DNA from: Nageia nagi
Taxonomy: Eukaryota > Pinophyta
DNA length: 64,000 nt
Direction of reading: 5' to 3'
Assembly: GCA_050084985.1 (NCBI GenBank)
Contig: JBITNC010000002.1
Span: forward strand, 15,438,001-15,502,000
This document shows positions 12,290 to 24,140 of this stretch, piece after piece (positions within the stretch are counted from its first letter, which is position 1; each line of letters starts with the position of its first letter). The notes under the pieces are model-generated. The model worked only from the letters and a program-made list of their open reading frames with translations, was not told where the DNA came from and made no database searches. The position numbers were made by a program, and so were the translations under genes.

Positions 12290-12700
12290 ATTTGATAAAA
12301 TAAAAGTATATTTCCTACATCCACCAATATTGGCTCCATATAAGCATGGAGAACCTCTTTGGCTCTATGTCTCAGCTATAGAACATGCATTTGGCCTAAT
12401 GTTGGTAAAGAAAGAAGAAGATGGTAAAGAGAGAGCAGGCTATTTTATTAGCAAAACATTGAAAGAATATGAAACTAGGTACACATCCATTGAGAAGTTA
12501 TGTCAATGTATAGTATTTGCTACTAAGAGGTTGAGACATTATATGATCAATAGCACAACACATGTACTTACTCAGGAAGACACATTAAGATATTTGATGT
12601 CAAAACCATGCCTTAATGGAAGGTCAACAAAAGGGATTATGCTACTTCAAGAGTTTGACCTCAAGTTTGTGAAATAAAAATCAGTTAAAGGGTAGTTAGT
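12290..12700 (+). pseudogene. Element B first RNase H (connection/RNase H of pol)
   Basis: The open piece 12330-12677 reads WLYVSAIEHAFGLMLVKKEEDG, AGYFISKTLKEYETRYTSIEKLC and FATKRLRHYM, the usual text of the Ty3/Gypsy RNase H after RT. It ends in a stop after LLQEFDLKFVK, where the polyprotein should read on toward the second RNase H. Confidence 0.8.
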
Positions 12701-12849
12701 CCTACATTTTGTTGTAAAGTTTCCCATAAAAGATAGTATAGAACGTAAAGAAGAATTTTAGGATGAATGAAATTTGGCAAAAACTATAGAACATGTAGAA
12801 GAGGATTGCCTATGATCTTCTTCTAAAGAAAATTGATATTCCTCTTTTA

Positions 12850-13260
12850 GAGGTGTCAGAATGCTATAAAATGTATTTTGACAGATCATGATATATGCAA
12901 GGTTCAAGAGCAGGAATAGCATTGATATTGCCTCAGAATGATGTTATTCCTATGTCATATAGACTATCATTTGAATGTAATAACAATATGGTGGAATATG
13001 AGGCTCTCATATTAGGATTAAAATTAGCTATAGAGATTGATATTAAGCATTTGCACATTTATGGGGATTCACAGCTGATAGTGAATTAAGTCAATGAGAT
13101 CTATAACACTAAGAATGAGAAGCTTATTCCATATAAAGTTCTTGTTACAAAAATCCTTCCTAGCTTTGAAGAGTATCAATTAAAAAACATTCCAAGGAAT
13201 AATAACAAGTTGGTTGATGCAATGGCAAGTGTAGCTTCACTTATACCAATTGAGATAGAA
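12850..13260 (+). pseudogene. Element B second (archaeal-type) RNase H
   Basis: The text runs MYFDRS-stop-YMQGSRAGIALILP, NNNMVEYEALILGLKLAIE, HIYGDSQLIVN, then NNKLVDAMASVASLI. These hold the four expected acidic positions (D in YFD, E in VEYEAL, D in GDSQL, D in VDAMAS). An extra RNase H between the first RNase H and integrase is the mark of Tat-lineage elements. The Gly of the usual F-D-G-S has become Arg. Stops lie in the first motif and after LIVN. Confidence 0.8.
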
Positions 13261-13289
13261 AGTAGGGAGACTACTTTCACTATAAATAA

Positions 13290-14625
13290 CTTGGGAACTC
13301 CATCAATTGTTGAGGAGAACTTGAAAATGGTATGTGTAGCTCAAAAGGTTGTTTATGAGTTAAATCCTTGGTACCAACACATATTCAAATATTTGAGGGA
13401 TAACTTTGTTGATGCCACACTTGATAAGAGAGAACAAATTAGATTAAAAAGGCTTGCTATGAAATATGTCATCATTGGTGATATACTTTATAAAATATCA
13501 TTTAATGGTATTCTTTTGAGATGTCATAATGAGGAGATTGAAACAACATTAGAGCATGCTCATGGAGGGGCATGTGGAGGTCATTTCAATGGAATATCAA
13601 TTTATGGCAAGTTGATTAGAATGGGTTATTGGTGGCCCACCATGGAACATGATTGTTATGAGCATGTTAAGAAGTGTGAACAATGTCAAAAGCATGCACA
13701 CTTAGAATTAACACCTACTCAAGAGTTGAACTATGTTACATCACCATGGCCTTTCTCAATGTGGGCTTTGGATTTCATGGGTGTTATCAATCCTCCATCT
13801 AGTGAGGGGCATAAGTTTATCTTGGTTGCCACTGAATACTACACTAAATGGGTTGAGATAATTCCTTTGAAAATAGCTATACAAAAACATGTTATCAATT
13901 TGATCAAGGAATATATCATTTACAGATTTGGCATACCTTAGAAGTTGATCATGGATAATGGTGCGAATTTTATAGAAAAAGATATCAAAGAATTTTGTAA
14001 AAAGATGAAGGTTGAATAGAGATTTTCTTTAGTTTACTATCCCTAATGGAATGTACAAGCTGAAACAACAAATAAAATAATAAAAAAGATATTGGCAAAA
14101 ACTATCAAAAAGAATAGTAGAGATTGGCATGAGCAATTACCATATGCTTTATGGGCATATAGAACAAGTGAAAGAATAGCAATAGGTGCTACTCCATACT
14201 CTCTCATGTATGGTGATGAAGTAGTCATTCCACTTGAAATTGAGATCCCTTATTTGAGAATTGCACTCAAAGATATCATGAAGGTACCACAACAATGGAA
14301 AGCAAGGTTAAATCAGCTAAAGACATTAGATGAAAAAAGAATTAATGCACTAGAGCATCTCAAACATATCAATAAAGAATAAATAGGGCCTATGGAAAGA
14401 AAATGGTGCCCAAAGTAGTTGAGGTTGGGATATGGTTCTCTAAGAGAACATTTCTAACACTATAGCAAAAGATGAACTTAAAGGAAAGTTTGAACCAAAT
14501 TGGGTTGGCCCATACATCATCACAGAGGTCTTTGGTAGAGGTGCATATAGATTGTCTACATTAGATGCAAAAGTTCTCAGAAATCCCATCAATGCTAGGC
14601 ACCTAAAGAAGTATCACATCTAGGT
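13290..14625 (+). pseudogene. Element B integrase
   Basis: An HHCC zinc-binding domain is intact (HAHGGACGGHFN, then KKCEQCQKHAH at about 13560-13700). The DDE core follows: WALDFMGVI (first Asp), LIMDNGANF (second Asp) and VQAETTNK (Glu, about 14055). After WAYRTSERIAIGATPYSLMYG and IPLEIEIP comes a GPY-type C-terminus (FEPNWVGPYIITEVFGRGAYRL, INARHLKKYHI, to about 14620). Stops occur at 13939, about 14018 and 14043, and the frame changes after 14380. All three catalytic residues are kept although the ORF is broken. Confidence 0.85.
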
Positions 14626-14839
14626 AACCTATGGATCATCCTATGCATCTATCTCCATAAAAATATTAATACCAAAATAAGCATGAAATAGATGGCACAA
14701 AATCCAAAATAGAAGATCATTTCAGTATCATAAGAGGAGCACTAGCACTCCATTTTAGTAAGAAAGCACCATCTGTGATCTTATTATATAGTCAAAAATA
14801 GCAAAAATAAAGATCATTAGATACCCCTTTGTGTGGAGT

Positions 14840-15135
14840 TTCATCTTCCAAATCATAAGATTTGCATGCCTCTTGGCAGAGTTTGAACTCTCATATCATC
14901 ATCCTAGTTGCATGCCTCGTGGTATAGAGTTTCAGCTCTCATGATCATATTATGCCTCTTGGTGTAGAGTTTCAAATCTCACATCATCATCCTAGTCTCA
15001 TGCCTCTTGGTAGAGTTTTAGCTCCACTTCTAATTGCAATATGCCTCTTAGTAGAGTTTCATCTCCTAAGTTTATCATTATGCCTCTCAATAGGAAGTTC
15101 AACTTCCATAAGATCAATGGATAGAATCATAATGA
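14840..15135 (+). repeat. Degenerate tandem repeat in the 3' untranslated part of element B
   Basis: A unit of roughly 45-60 bp built around tgcctcttggtagagttt(c)a...ctc is repeated about six times, with the core near 14870, 14914, 14944, 15001, 15042 and 15081. Each unit contains a short inverted pair around gagttt/aactc, as in gagtttgaactc. It lies between integrase and the 3' LTR and has no ORF. Its role, if any, is unknown. Confidence 0.7.
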
Positions 15136-15499
15136 TATGAGATGGTTGTACTCCACATATAAAAAATATGGGTAATTATCATCAATGAGCTCTTGGTAGA
15201 TGGCTATGGACCCTAGAACTCTTTCTTTTGCAGGTTATCATTAGATCTCATGGAGTGTATCAACATAAACTAGGAGCAACATGATGGATGTCATAAGAGG
15301 GGGTTTTCTTAAACTCATACCTTTTATCAATAAGATTGCTTATATTTCTTATAACTTTACCATAGTTTAGTATCAAAATAGATTGATTAGTGTTGGTATT
15401 ATGCTTGTTGATACATGTCAAGATTCACTTGCTATGACATTTTAGTTATACTTTGAATGAAAAATCTCAATACACCTAGTGATTTTCAATTTCTCATCC

Positions 15500-15512
15500 A
15501 AAGTGGGGCATC
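15500..15512 (+). promoter_or_regulatory. Polypurine tract of element B
   Basis: The purine-rich aaagtggggca directly before the 3' LTR start at 15513 is the expected primer for plus-strand DNA synthesis. Confidence 0.7.
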
Positions 15513-16300
15513 TGTTATCACCTAAAATTAATTTATGTATTTAATTTAATACATTAGGAAATATGTGCTTGCACTTATATATCTAGTTCAAGAATATTAA
15601 TGTTATTTTGGATATGATCAATATATATCATCGACTTACTATATTCTTGTTTATGTAGGTACATGCCAACCTAAGGAGTAGGTCATATTATTATGTATAT
15701 AAATAGGGATATAATAGTAAGTCCACATCAAGGAGATAAATGATCCCATATATGATATTGATGATGTAAATCCTTTAGGTGTCTCTTGACACCACCATTC
15801 AAGGCTATGGTTTATGTACTTCCTTATGCAAGCATCCGAATAATTCTAAGCTTATCTGAGTATCAAACTAAGACTATTGAGAGTCCATGTGGAGGCATAG
15901 AGTCTATTCAAAATAGAATATAGTCTAATAAAGATTGTCGATGCTCCATGTAGATGAAAGTAGACCATCAATGCTCCTTTCGAGCATGAAATAGATCATT
16001 TATGACCCTCTTTTTGGATCATCTTACTTTATGACTTGGGGTGCAAACTTCATTAGTTGTTGAGGCTTCATCACTATCTTCTGTTCATCAATATTAGGTA
16101 CATTATGTGAGGTAAGTACATAAATTTAGTCTTATTTGGTAATGTCATTTTGATTCTAGTTATTCATTATCTTCTATACCAACTTGTCTTGTTATAAATT
16201 GCTATCTGTTAGCTCAAAATTTACAAATAGATATATGTATCTTTCAAGACTATAGATATTTATTTATTTGCATTCTCAAATACACTTTTATTTGTAAACA
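15513..16300 (+). repeat. 3' LTR of element B
   Basis: A 788-bp copy of the 7968-8749 repeat with the same TGTT/AACA ends. The TATA stretch (gtatataaatag) is conserved at about 15695-15706. Confidence 0.9.
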
Positions 16301-16305
16301 TCCTT

Positions 16306-17049
16306 CATTCAAGAATATATGTTTATTTTAAAACATAAATCAGGGAAGCAAAATAAAGTTGCAGATGCCTTGATTAGGAGAACATTGTTGGTAACTACCA
16401 TGGAGAATATAGTAGTTGGGTTTGAGAGTATCAAATGTATGTATGAAGATGACTTTGACTTTGCACATGTTGTGCAATAGTTTAAAGACCCAACCCTAGG
16501 TGAATTTGGTCCTATTTTTGTAGAATATGTTATGGAGGTGGGTATTTATTTAGGGGTACATAGTTATGTATTCCAATTGGTTCCATGAGGGAAAATCTCT
16601 TACGAGAGTTGCATAGTGGGGGTCTACCTAGGCACTTTGGAGTAGACAAAACACTCACAATTATTACATGGAAGTATTTTTGGCCAAATTTGAGGAGGGA
16701 TGTGACCAAGTTTGTGATACGATGCAAGGCATGTCAAATAGCTAAAGGCCAAGCCCAAAATACTAGTTTGTATATGCCCTTACCAATCCCTATCAGACCT
16801 TGGGTAGATCTGAGCATGAATTTTGTTTTGGGGCTACTACAAACTTAGCAAGGTAAGGATTCCATATTTGTTATTATTGATAGGTTCTCTAAGATGGTCC
16901 ATTTTCTTGCATGTAAGAAGATTGAAGATGCCACTAGTGTTGCAGTATTATTCTTTGATGAAATTATAAGGCTGCATGGAGTCCCAAAATCTATCACCTT
17001 AGAATGAGATGTCAAATTTTTGATCCACTTTTGGAGGACCCTATGGATG
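16306..17049 (+). pseudogene. Element A part 2: RNase H end and integrase N-terminal half
   Basis: A's coding sequence continues after the B insertion: IQEYMFILKHKSGKQNKVADAL ends RNase H. The integrase has an H-H-C-C domain (LRELHSGGLPRHFGVDKT, KACQIAKG) and the core start VDLSMNFVLGLL, where the first catalytic Asp (normally SMDFVLG) is now Asn. [15 protein letters not shown] and the region of the second Asp follow; there the usual S-D-R-D reads L-E-stop-D. At 17049 the frame is cut by element C within HFWRTLWM. Confidence 0.85.
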
Positions 17050-17899
17050 TGTAGACACCTAAAAATGTCCCTTTTTTAACTAGTAAACATTGAAATAATC
17101 ATAACTCTTTGCGACAATATAAAATAGGTTTAAAAAATCGTATTATTGGATAGCTCCCGTCGAGTACATGCAAAATAGGTGGTCATATGACTCTTTTTAG
17201 GTAAAATTAGTTATTTGGCAATCATTTTAATATTATTACAAAATTTGAAAACCAATCGCCAGTGACCCAAGACAGTCATCGATGTTTTGAGGCGATCACC
17301 GGCATTCATATGGTAATCGTCGGTGACTCTGTAACAGCCGAACAAGAAACCAAAACAGTGAGAGAAAGTTGAAACATTTCAACTTTCCAAGATGATGTGG
17401 ATAGAGGGGGTCAGTTACGACCTACAGTGGCTTTTCACTTCCTCTTACTAGCCTTGGAACATCTCACCCAAAATCTATAAATACAAGCTAATACAAAACA
17501 AAAAAGAGAGAATCTTGACCCATTTTTGAAGTAGGGTAATGCTGCCAAAATTTTGTGAGCTCATACCTTTTATTATTTTATGCTAGTTTCAATTCAATAC
17601 ATGTCATACATAGATGCTTTGATGTTATTATCTTTTACATGTGTGTAGGATTTACAGGTTTTCCATATCAAGGAGAGAAGCAAGCAAATCAAAAACAATG
17701 GAGATCTAATACTCTTATTTTGGCAAATGGCATTTGTAAAAGTCCCTTCCAAGAGCAAATTGTAGTTTGAACTGAAAATCAATATCAATTTATAATTACA
17801 GCATTTCAATCTATTTTACATAATTTAAGGTTTAGTGAAGATTTAAGAATAATTGTATTTCATGTTATTTTACATTCCAGCTCTATTTTCACTGCAACA
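17050..17899 (+). repeat. 5' LTR of element C
   Basis: An 850-bp LTR, TGTAGAC...GCAACA, with a clear TATA box (ctataaata) at 17475-17483 followed by the likely transcription start. The bases after 17899 (ttctggtgctagaaggaggg) are the probable primer-binding site, starting tggtgc; I cannot name the tRNA with certainty. Confidence 0.92.
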
Positions 17900-17904
17900 T
17901 TCTG

Positions 17905-18830
17905 GTGCTAGAAGGAGGGCCCTTCCGTTATTTATAGGGAGGTTTTTTGTTCAATTCCAATCGCTGGTGTTTCTGCAACAGATTTCCTAAAAAGCACAGA
18001 ATGCAAAATTTAAAATCAGTATATGGAAGGGCCCTTCCGTTATTTTAAATGTTATGTATTTATTTTCATGTTTTGGGTGAAGGGTACATACACATAAATA
18101 CTTTTTATCTTGTCTACTTATGCTCTCCCTTTGCGCTTCGTGCGATCTAAGGTGACCAGAATAGACCAGATAAGAAGGAGTAATTAATTCTTCTTTTCTT
18201 TCACATTCACAATATCATTAATTTGGTTAATTTACTTACACATAATGACCTCTTACCAAGTTTGCCCTTACCACTCCATTGGAGGTCGAAGGGATATGTG
18301 ACTAGTAAGAGGAGGTAATTTACTACACATAATACTTCCACAATTGGAAGGGGTAAATGAATCACATTAAAATAAATAAACTTAAGGAAAATAAATCGAG
18401 TTTTGGGTAGCATAAATCATATTAAAAGGTTAACGAATTGGAGGGATTCGAATACACTAAGTACTTTCACTTAACAAAGTATGCTCTCACTTTTGCACTT
18501 CAAGTGATCCTAAGTGATTAGAAATAATTAAGTGAAAGAGGTAAAATTTATTCACATATTATTTGGAAATATACTTCACATTAACACTCTTAAAGATGTC
18601 TGCCCTTACCACTCCATTGGAGGTCGAAGGGATATGTGACTCTTGGAGGAGTAATTGAACCTCACTTAATTAATTTATCTACACTTAATGGCTTTTTACT
18701 AAGTTTGCTCTTACCACTCCATTGGAGGTCGAAGAGATGTGTGACTAGTAAGAAGAGAAAATTTATCACATATAAAACTTCCACAGCTGGAAGGAGTTAA
18801 TGAACATCATTAAGAGGTTGGATAATGAAT
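17905..18830 (+). repeat. Repeat-rich leader of element C
   Basis: Two copies of the palindrome GGAAGGGCCCTTCC or its near form, each followed by gttattt, lie at about 17912-17930 and 18024-18043. A longer unit then repeats: cttaccactccattggaggt, with its flanks, occurs at about 18268, 18604 and 18711. The first and third copies match over about 130 bp, from the text before cttaccact to the cttccaca..tggaagg segment. No ORF is credible here. Long repeated leaders are common in Ogre/Tat elements; the function is not known to me. Confidence 0.7.
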
Positions 18831-19483
18831 CGTATTATAATTAAAAAGAACAACAAGTTTTATTAAGGTCAAGATTCACTTAAAATAAACTTTGATTGCA
18901 TCACATTAAGATAAGATAAGTAAATGGATGTGAATGTTTGAGAGGGTAGTATGCATAAATGTACTTTACTTATGTAAATGCACTTCATAAGGTCTTAAAG
19001 GAATAATTGAACATTAACGAGTTGGATGTCACTACCAACTATTAATTCTTACTTCTTTGTAACCACTGACATAACACACTTGAAGCCATAGAGCCAGTTA
19101 CACTTGGAGGTGATGACCAAGGTAACTTTCCTTTAGGTAGGATTCAAAAAAGAGACTCATATAGAACCAAGCCAAAAGCCATAGAAACTTGTAAACATTA
19201 CTTAGAATTACCCAAACCTACCTTGTTCAACACTTGACTAGTCAAAACAAACTAGGAAAATTAAAAAGATTAAAAATGAACAACTCATATCATTCATTTA
19301 ACTCAGACATTTAAAATATGTGAAAAAGTTAAAGAAGATAATCACATCGTTAAAAGTAGGTTTGCATATAGGCTGTTTGTGCATTAAATTGTTTTCTCAA
19401 AAACATAATATAAAAGATAAAAATAGAGTTTCTTTTTTATGATGCTTGTTTATAATATCTAAAAAATAGTTCAAACTAGAAGT

Positions 19484-20932
19484 ATGATCGCTACGAAAAT
19501 GCAAAAACACCCATTTGAAATACAAGAAATAGATTCAGATAATATGGCTCTGATAGAGTCTTCGGTTAGGAGGCCACCTCCTTTAGATGAATCAGATCCA
19601 CGGGTAGTTTGTTATGAAAGTAAAGATTGGGATTGGGGTTATGATCAATCTAGATTGCAAAGACAAAGTATAGAAGATCCTATTACCAAGGCTAGAATGC
19701 AAGTGTTAGATGAAGAGTTAATTGAAATTCGTCATCGCCTAGCTAATTATAGGGCTATTCCTAAGATGTCTTCTAGTTTACCGAGAGATGTTGAAAAACT
19801 AAATCATAGGTGTGATAACTTAGAAATGGACAAGGATAAATCTCGGGCTGAAACCATAGTGGTACCAGAGACTGAGCCATATAAAGTTAAATATGAAAGA
19901 GTCATTCGTCTATTATCAGATGGTCAAAAGGTTAGTTCTTTAATCCGAAAGGAGGGATCTCCTTTTTCTCATAAATCTCTCGAATTAGGAAAAAATGAAA
20001 TACCTACGAGTAATTTATCTCAAAGAGCTCCTTCAATGAAGTAAATGAAGAAATATTATTCTTCAAAGGGAGGATTACATAGAAGGACATCTAAGTACAA
20101 AATAGAAGAGATACCTTCCTATGAAGAACTAGAAGAATGATGATTATATAAAACAAAATCCGGTCAAAAATTCATGGAAACATATGCTAGTGATATTAAA
20201 AAGGCCGCAGAGATGCAATGTCTTTTAAAGGAAGAAAATAGAAAAGTTAAAAAATTCATTAAAATTCAAGAACAAGAGAATAAATTAAAAGAAATGGAAG
20301 ATAAACTTCTTAGAGATAAAAGGAAATTCATAGAACAAGAACAAGCAAACAAAGAAAGAAATGAGTTCCTGGAATAAGAAAAGAAAAGACTTCATAAAGA
20401 ACATGAGATTCAACTTCATTTACAGGAATTACAACTTGAAGAATTAGAGAATGAAAAAATCAAAAGGGAACAATATCTACGTATGGAGAAAGAAAAATAA
20501 AGACAGTGGGATGAATATCAAAAAATAAAAAGTTTAAAACCTGAAACTCCTAAAGGAAGTCAAATACAAAGATATCGAGATCCTTACTTAGACAAACAAG
20601 AGGAAATGGATAAAGAACTAGCACTGCAAAAATTATATGATAAATAAAAGCAAGATTCTATTAAAAGTTGGGTTGAACAAACCCAAAATCAAACAAGACA
20701 ACCTGATTACAAAGGAAAAGATTTATATGGAAAAGGTATATCCCAAAGACCTCCTAAAATACCTATTCCGCGACATCATTCACCTCTTAAAATATTACCT
20801 CCACCACCATCAGAGTTTCCTTCTACTTATGAGTCTTACACTTCAAGATCACTTTCAGAAAAGGATCCGAATACTTGAAGATATCATAGACATACTCAAG
20901 GTCATAGAACCGATAAAGAATTAGAAGACTTT
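19484..20932 (+). pseudogene. Element C ORF upstream of the gag domain (coiled-coil rich)
   Basis: The first open stretch, 19484-20044 (186 codons), reads MALIESSVRRPPPLDESDP and EELIEIRHRLANYRAIPKM. After its stop the text continues in pieces through a strongly charged Lys/Glu segment (20174-20640: QEQENKLKEMEDKLLRDKRK, LEELENEKIKREQYLRMEKE), which should form coiled coil. A Pro-rich piece follows (ILPPPPSEFPSTYESYTSRS). Ogre-type elements carry an extra ORF before gag. This could be that ORF or the N-terminal part of a long gag; the frames are too broken to decide. Confidence 0.6.
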
Positions 20933-22130
20933 ATGAAGGATTTTATAAATCGAGAAATGAATGTTCAAGGACTTCAAAAGTTAAATTACAAGAATATTTG
21001 CAATGAACCTATTCATCCAAGCATTCCAAAAAAGAAACTACCATATAGGTTTGAATTTCCTAAGATAGAATCATTTAAAGGAAGAGAAGACCCCAAAGAA
21101 CATTTGAGAAAATTTACATTTTCTAGTTATCAGATAGCCAATGATGACTCATTAATGTTACGTATATTTCCTATGACCCTCACAGGTCAAGCTTTGGATT
21201 GGTATAATAGTTTACCTATGCATAGTTTATATACATTCAAACAATTGGCTAATCAATTTTTTGAACATTTTTGAATCAATATTAAAGAAAGATCTTCAAT
21301 TACTGATCTTACAAGACTACAATAGTTTCCTGATGAAACTATACAAGATTACATCTCAAGATGACGGGCTATACTCACTAGTATGCCTTATACAATACCA
21401 CAAGAAGAATTGGTTAAATTATTTAGTCAAAGTTGTTTTAAGACCAATAGCTAGTGTTCTCCAAATTCAACAACATAAAACTTTTGAAGAAGCTATTGCT
21501 CAGGCAGTAGTTATAGAAAGAGTTAAAATTCAAGATGGAGAACTAAAACTCAAGAAAAAAGAATACAAAAAGGGTAACCAATATGAAAATAGTACTAAAT
21601 AACCACAAAATAATCAAATAGCCATGACAGAAAATTCTAGTCAAGCTTCAAAAATTGAAGAAAATGTTGAACCTAAGTTTAAAAGAAATTTTACCCCATT
21701 ATCAGAACCATTAGCCGAAATACTTAAAAAATTATGTGATAATGGTATGATTAAATTACCTGATATAAAACCTGAAAATCCTAATGCTAAGGGAAGCAAA
21801 TTGTATAAGGAAAATGAATTTTGTGCTTATCATAGGCAAAAAGGACATAATACAAATAAATGTCGAACTTTACAACATAAAATTCAAGACTTGATAGATA
21901 GTCAAAAAATAGATGTGGATAATCCTATTGTGCCTTCAAATCAAAATTTAGGAATATATCAAAACCCCTTACCTTCACATCAGGCTAACAATGTGGCAAC
22001 CATTCCAAACCAAATGAACTATACATGGAATAATAAGGATATACCATTTATAGGGACTATAGATGATTCAATACATATGATTGGTATAGCTACAAGAGCA
22101 CAACAATATCATAATAAATAGGATAATCCA
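20933..22130 (+). pseudogene. Element C gag and nucleocapsid
   Basis: The gag (retrotrans_gag) domain is at 21030-21600: YRFEFPKIESFKGREDPKEH, FPMTLTGQALDWYNSLPMHS, FKQLANQFFEHF, then, after a frame change at 21270, DLTRLQ and QEELVKLFSQSCFK in another frame. The nucleocapsid part (21624-22121) has the Tat-type knuckle CAYHRQKGHNTNKCRTL at about 21823-21873, with C, H, H and C present. A stop separates the two parts near 21600. The protein would coat the RNA in the virus-like particle. Confidence 0.8.
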
Positions 22131-22199
22131 TGAAAAAATCAATCGATATCAAACCTAATTAATATACAACCTATACCTCCTCCACAACAACCTAAAGTT

Positions 22200-22811
22200 T
22201 TGATAAAAGGTGCTCTTCAACAACAATTAAAAATGTCTCCAATTAAGATGACCTTATTTGAATTATTACAACAGTATGAGAGTTATAGGGAGGCTATGAA
22301 TCAAACTCTACAAGAAATTCAAGTGGATATTAGTAACCCCGATAATTTTATTTCAATAGTTGAAAGTTTGAGGATATCTCAACAACCGAGCATCACCTTC
22401 TACGAACAAGAAAAATTAAATAACGATGGACCAGGTAGACTTGATCCACCTTTACATATAATTGATAAAATAGATGGGAAATTATTTAAAAGAATTCTAA
22501 TAGATGAAGGTTCAGCTATAAATATAATTTCAGATGCTGTATACAAAAATTTGAATTTATCAGATTCGCTTATTTTAGCTCCTTCTTTATAGATTAGGGC
22601 ATTTAATGATGCAGTGTGTTCAACTTTAGGATCAATAGTGCTACCGATTACAGTAGGGACTAAAACCATTCAAACTTTATTACATATAATTGAAAGAAAC
22701 ATTATACAATACAACATTCTTTTAGGACGTCCATGGATTAGAGAAATGTAATGTGTTCCATCAACTTATCATGGATGTTTAAAATACATCTACAAAGATA
22801 AAGTTCATTGT
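22200..22811 (+). pseudogene. Element C aspartic protease
   Basis: The gag-pol junction text KMTLFELLQQYESYREAMNQ is at about 22245. The protease runs from DGPGRLDPPLHI to the active-site stretch RILIDEGSAINIISDAVY (about 22490-22545), then NILLGRPWIREM near 22715. The active site reads D-E-G-S, as Tat elements often vary the second position. One stop lies after SLILAPSL (22590) and one at 22750. Confidence 0.75.
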
Positions 22812-24140
22812 GTGTTTAAAGATCCAGATCCTTATTCACATTGTAATTTAATTTTTGATCCAAATAAAGTGACCTTAACATCTCCTAATTTATCAACCAT
22901 ATTAATGAACAAAAATATGAATAAATCTGAAATCATAAAAGGAAAAGGTGATATAGCTATACAAGATAAAGATACTTGGGAAAAAGTTGCTAAAACTTTA
23001 GATGAAAAATATGGAGCTTCTTCATCAAAACAAGTAAATACTACATCTAATAATGACTTATCCAATGTATATCCAGTAAAAATTAAATTAATAGATTTAG
23101 AGATGGGAGAATATGATGTATATGATGTGGTATTTAATATACCTTTAGCACAAGAAATGGGAAGATTATCTGAATCACCTAGTGTAATTGGACAAATAGT
23201 ACCTTTAGGAGAAGTACCTAATCAGACAATGTTCATCTATGCGGGGATAGTAGATCCTGTGTCAACAATACCGAATCAAACATATGAAGGAAAGTTCAAT
23301 AATGATATGAAATATTTATTGCCATGTTCAAGAACATTTGTCTTAAACTATTTTAACAAATGCAATTGGCAAGGACAAGGATTGGGTCGATATGAACAGG
23401 GTCCATGAGAGATAATTGAATTACAATACCAAGATCCCACTAATAAAAGTGGATTAGGTTATCAAAATAAATGTAAAAATCTTGCTAAATTAGAAAATTT
23501 AGGAGAAGAGAATTTGGATTATAATGAAGAAATTTTAGAGAAAGAATCCATAGTACAAGAAATTATAGATATAAGAGAAGAACAATTAAGTGAAATGGAT
23601 GTCTTAGAAGGTGTCGAAACACTCTTTATTAATAATATTGAGCCACCCTAGAATCATTCATGTTTACCAAGTGATATACAAGAAAAAATAAATAAAAATG
23701 CTGAATCATCAATCATTCCATATTCAGATATACCATTGATAAATATGGTTACAATAAAAGAGAATGATATTGAAGATCAAAATAATGAACAAATAGATGA
23801 AGTTAACGAAAACCAAAATTTAATCAAAATAATAGCCAATACTTCTACAGATGAAGTAATCGTTGATTTTTCTCTTATATCATCTAATCCTTCGGTATAT
23901 GAATTCAAAAATGTAGATCACATATTTGGTTCCTATGAAAATCAAGTATGCACGAATGAACAAACTCAAGAATACGATGAAGAATATAGTGTTAACGATA
24001 ATGGCTGGATACCAGTACCAAATCAATTAGAAGAAGGGTTGCATATGCTTACTAAAAAAGTCTTAGAAATAAATATTAGTAATGATCCTCAAAATCCTAA
24101 AATTATTCAATTAGGAGAAAACCTCACAGAAAATGAATAA
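22812..24140 (+). pseudogene. Element C protease-RT linker with G-patch-like motif
   Basis: Three long open pieces cover this stretch (22812-23408, a second to about 23650, and 23736-24140), acidic and rich in Asn, Ile and Glu. At 23364-23460 the text NWQGQGLGRYEQGP, then SGLGYQ, resembles a G-patch (Gly-rich RNA-binding motif), as seen in this position in plant Tat elements. Stops at 23408 and 23649 are the main damage. The remainder has no recognisable domain. Confidence 0.6.

Larger units (their letters stand above)
7968..16300 (+). mobile_element. Element B: Tat-type Ty3/Gypsy retrotransposon with both LTRs and TSD
   Basis: The two LTRs start TGTTATCACC and end GTAAACA. The 5-bp target duplication tcctt lies at 7963-7967 and 16301-16305. 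Coding order is gag, protease, RT, RNase H, a second RNase H, integrase, which is the Tat arrangement of plant Ty3/Gypsy elements. Removing B and one TSD rejoins element A's frame from ..RHAK-stop-VSF to IQEYM. All B genes carry stops and frameshifts, so B cannot move by itself. The two LTRs differ at many positions by eye (several dozen in about 785 bp), more than those of element C, which suggests B inserted earlier. Confidence 0.92.

Noticed and set aside
14840-15135. Possible CRISPR-like spaced repeats
   Set aside because: Repeats and spacers are both variable, the DNA is plant nuclear, and the array lies inside a retrotransposon; it is a degenerate tandem repeat.
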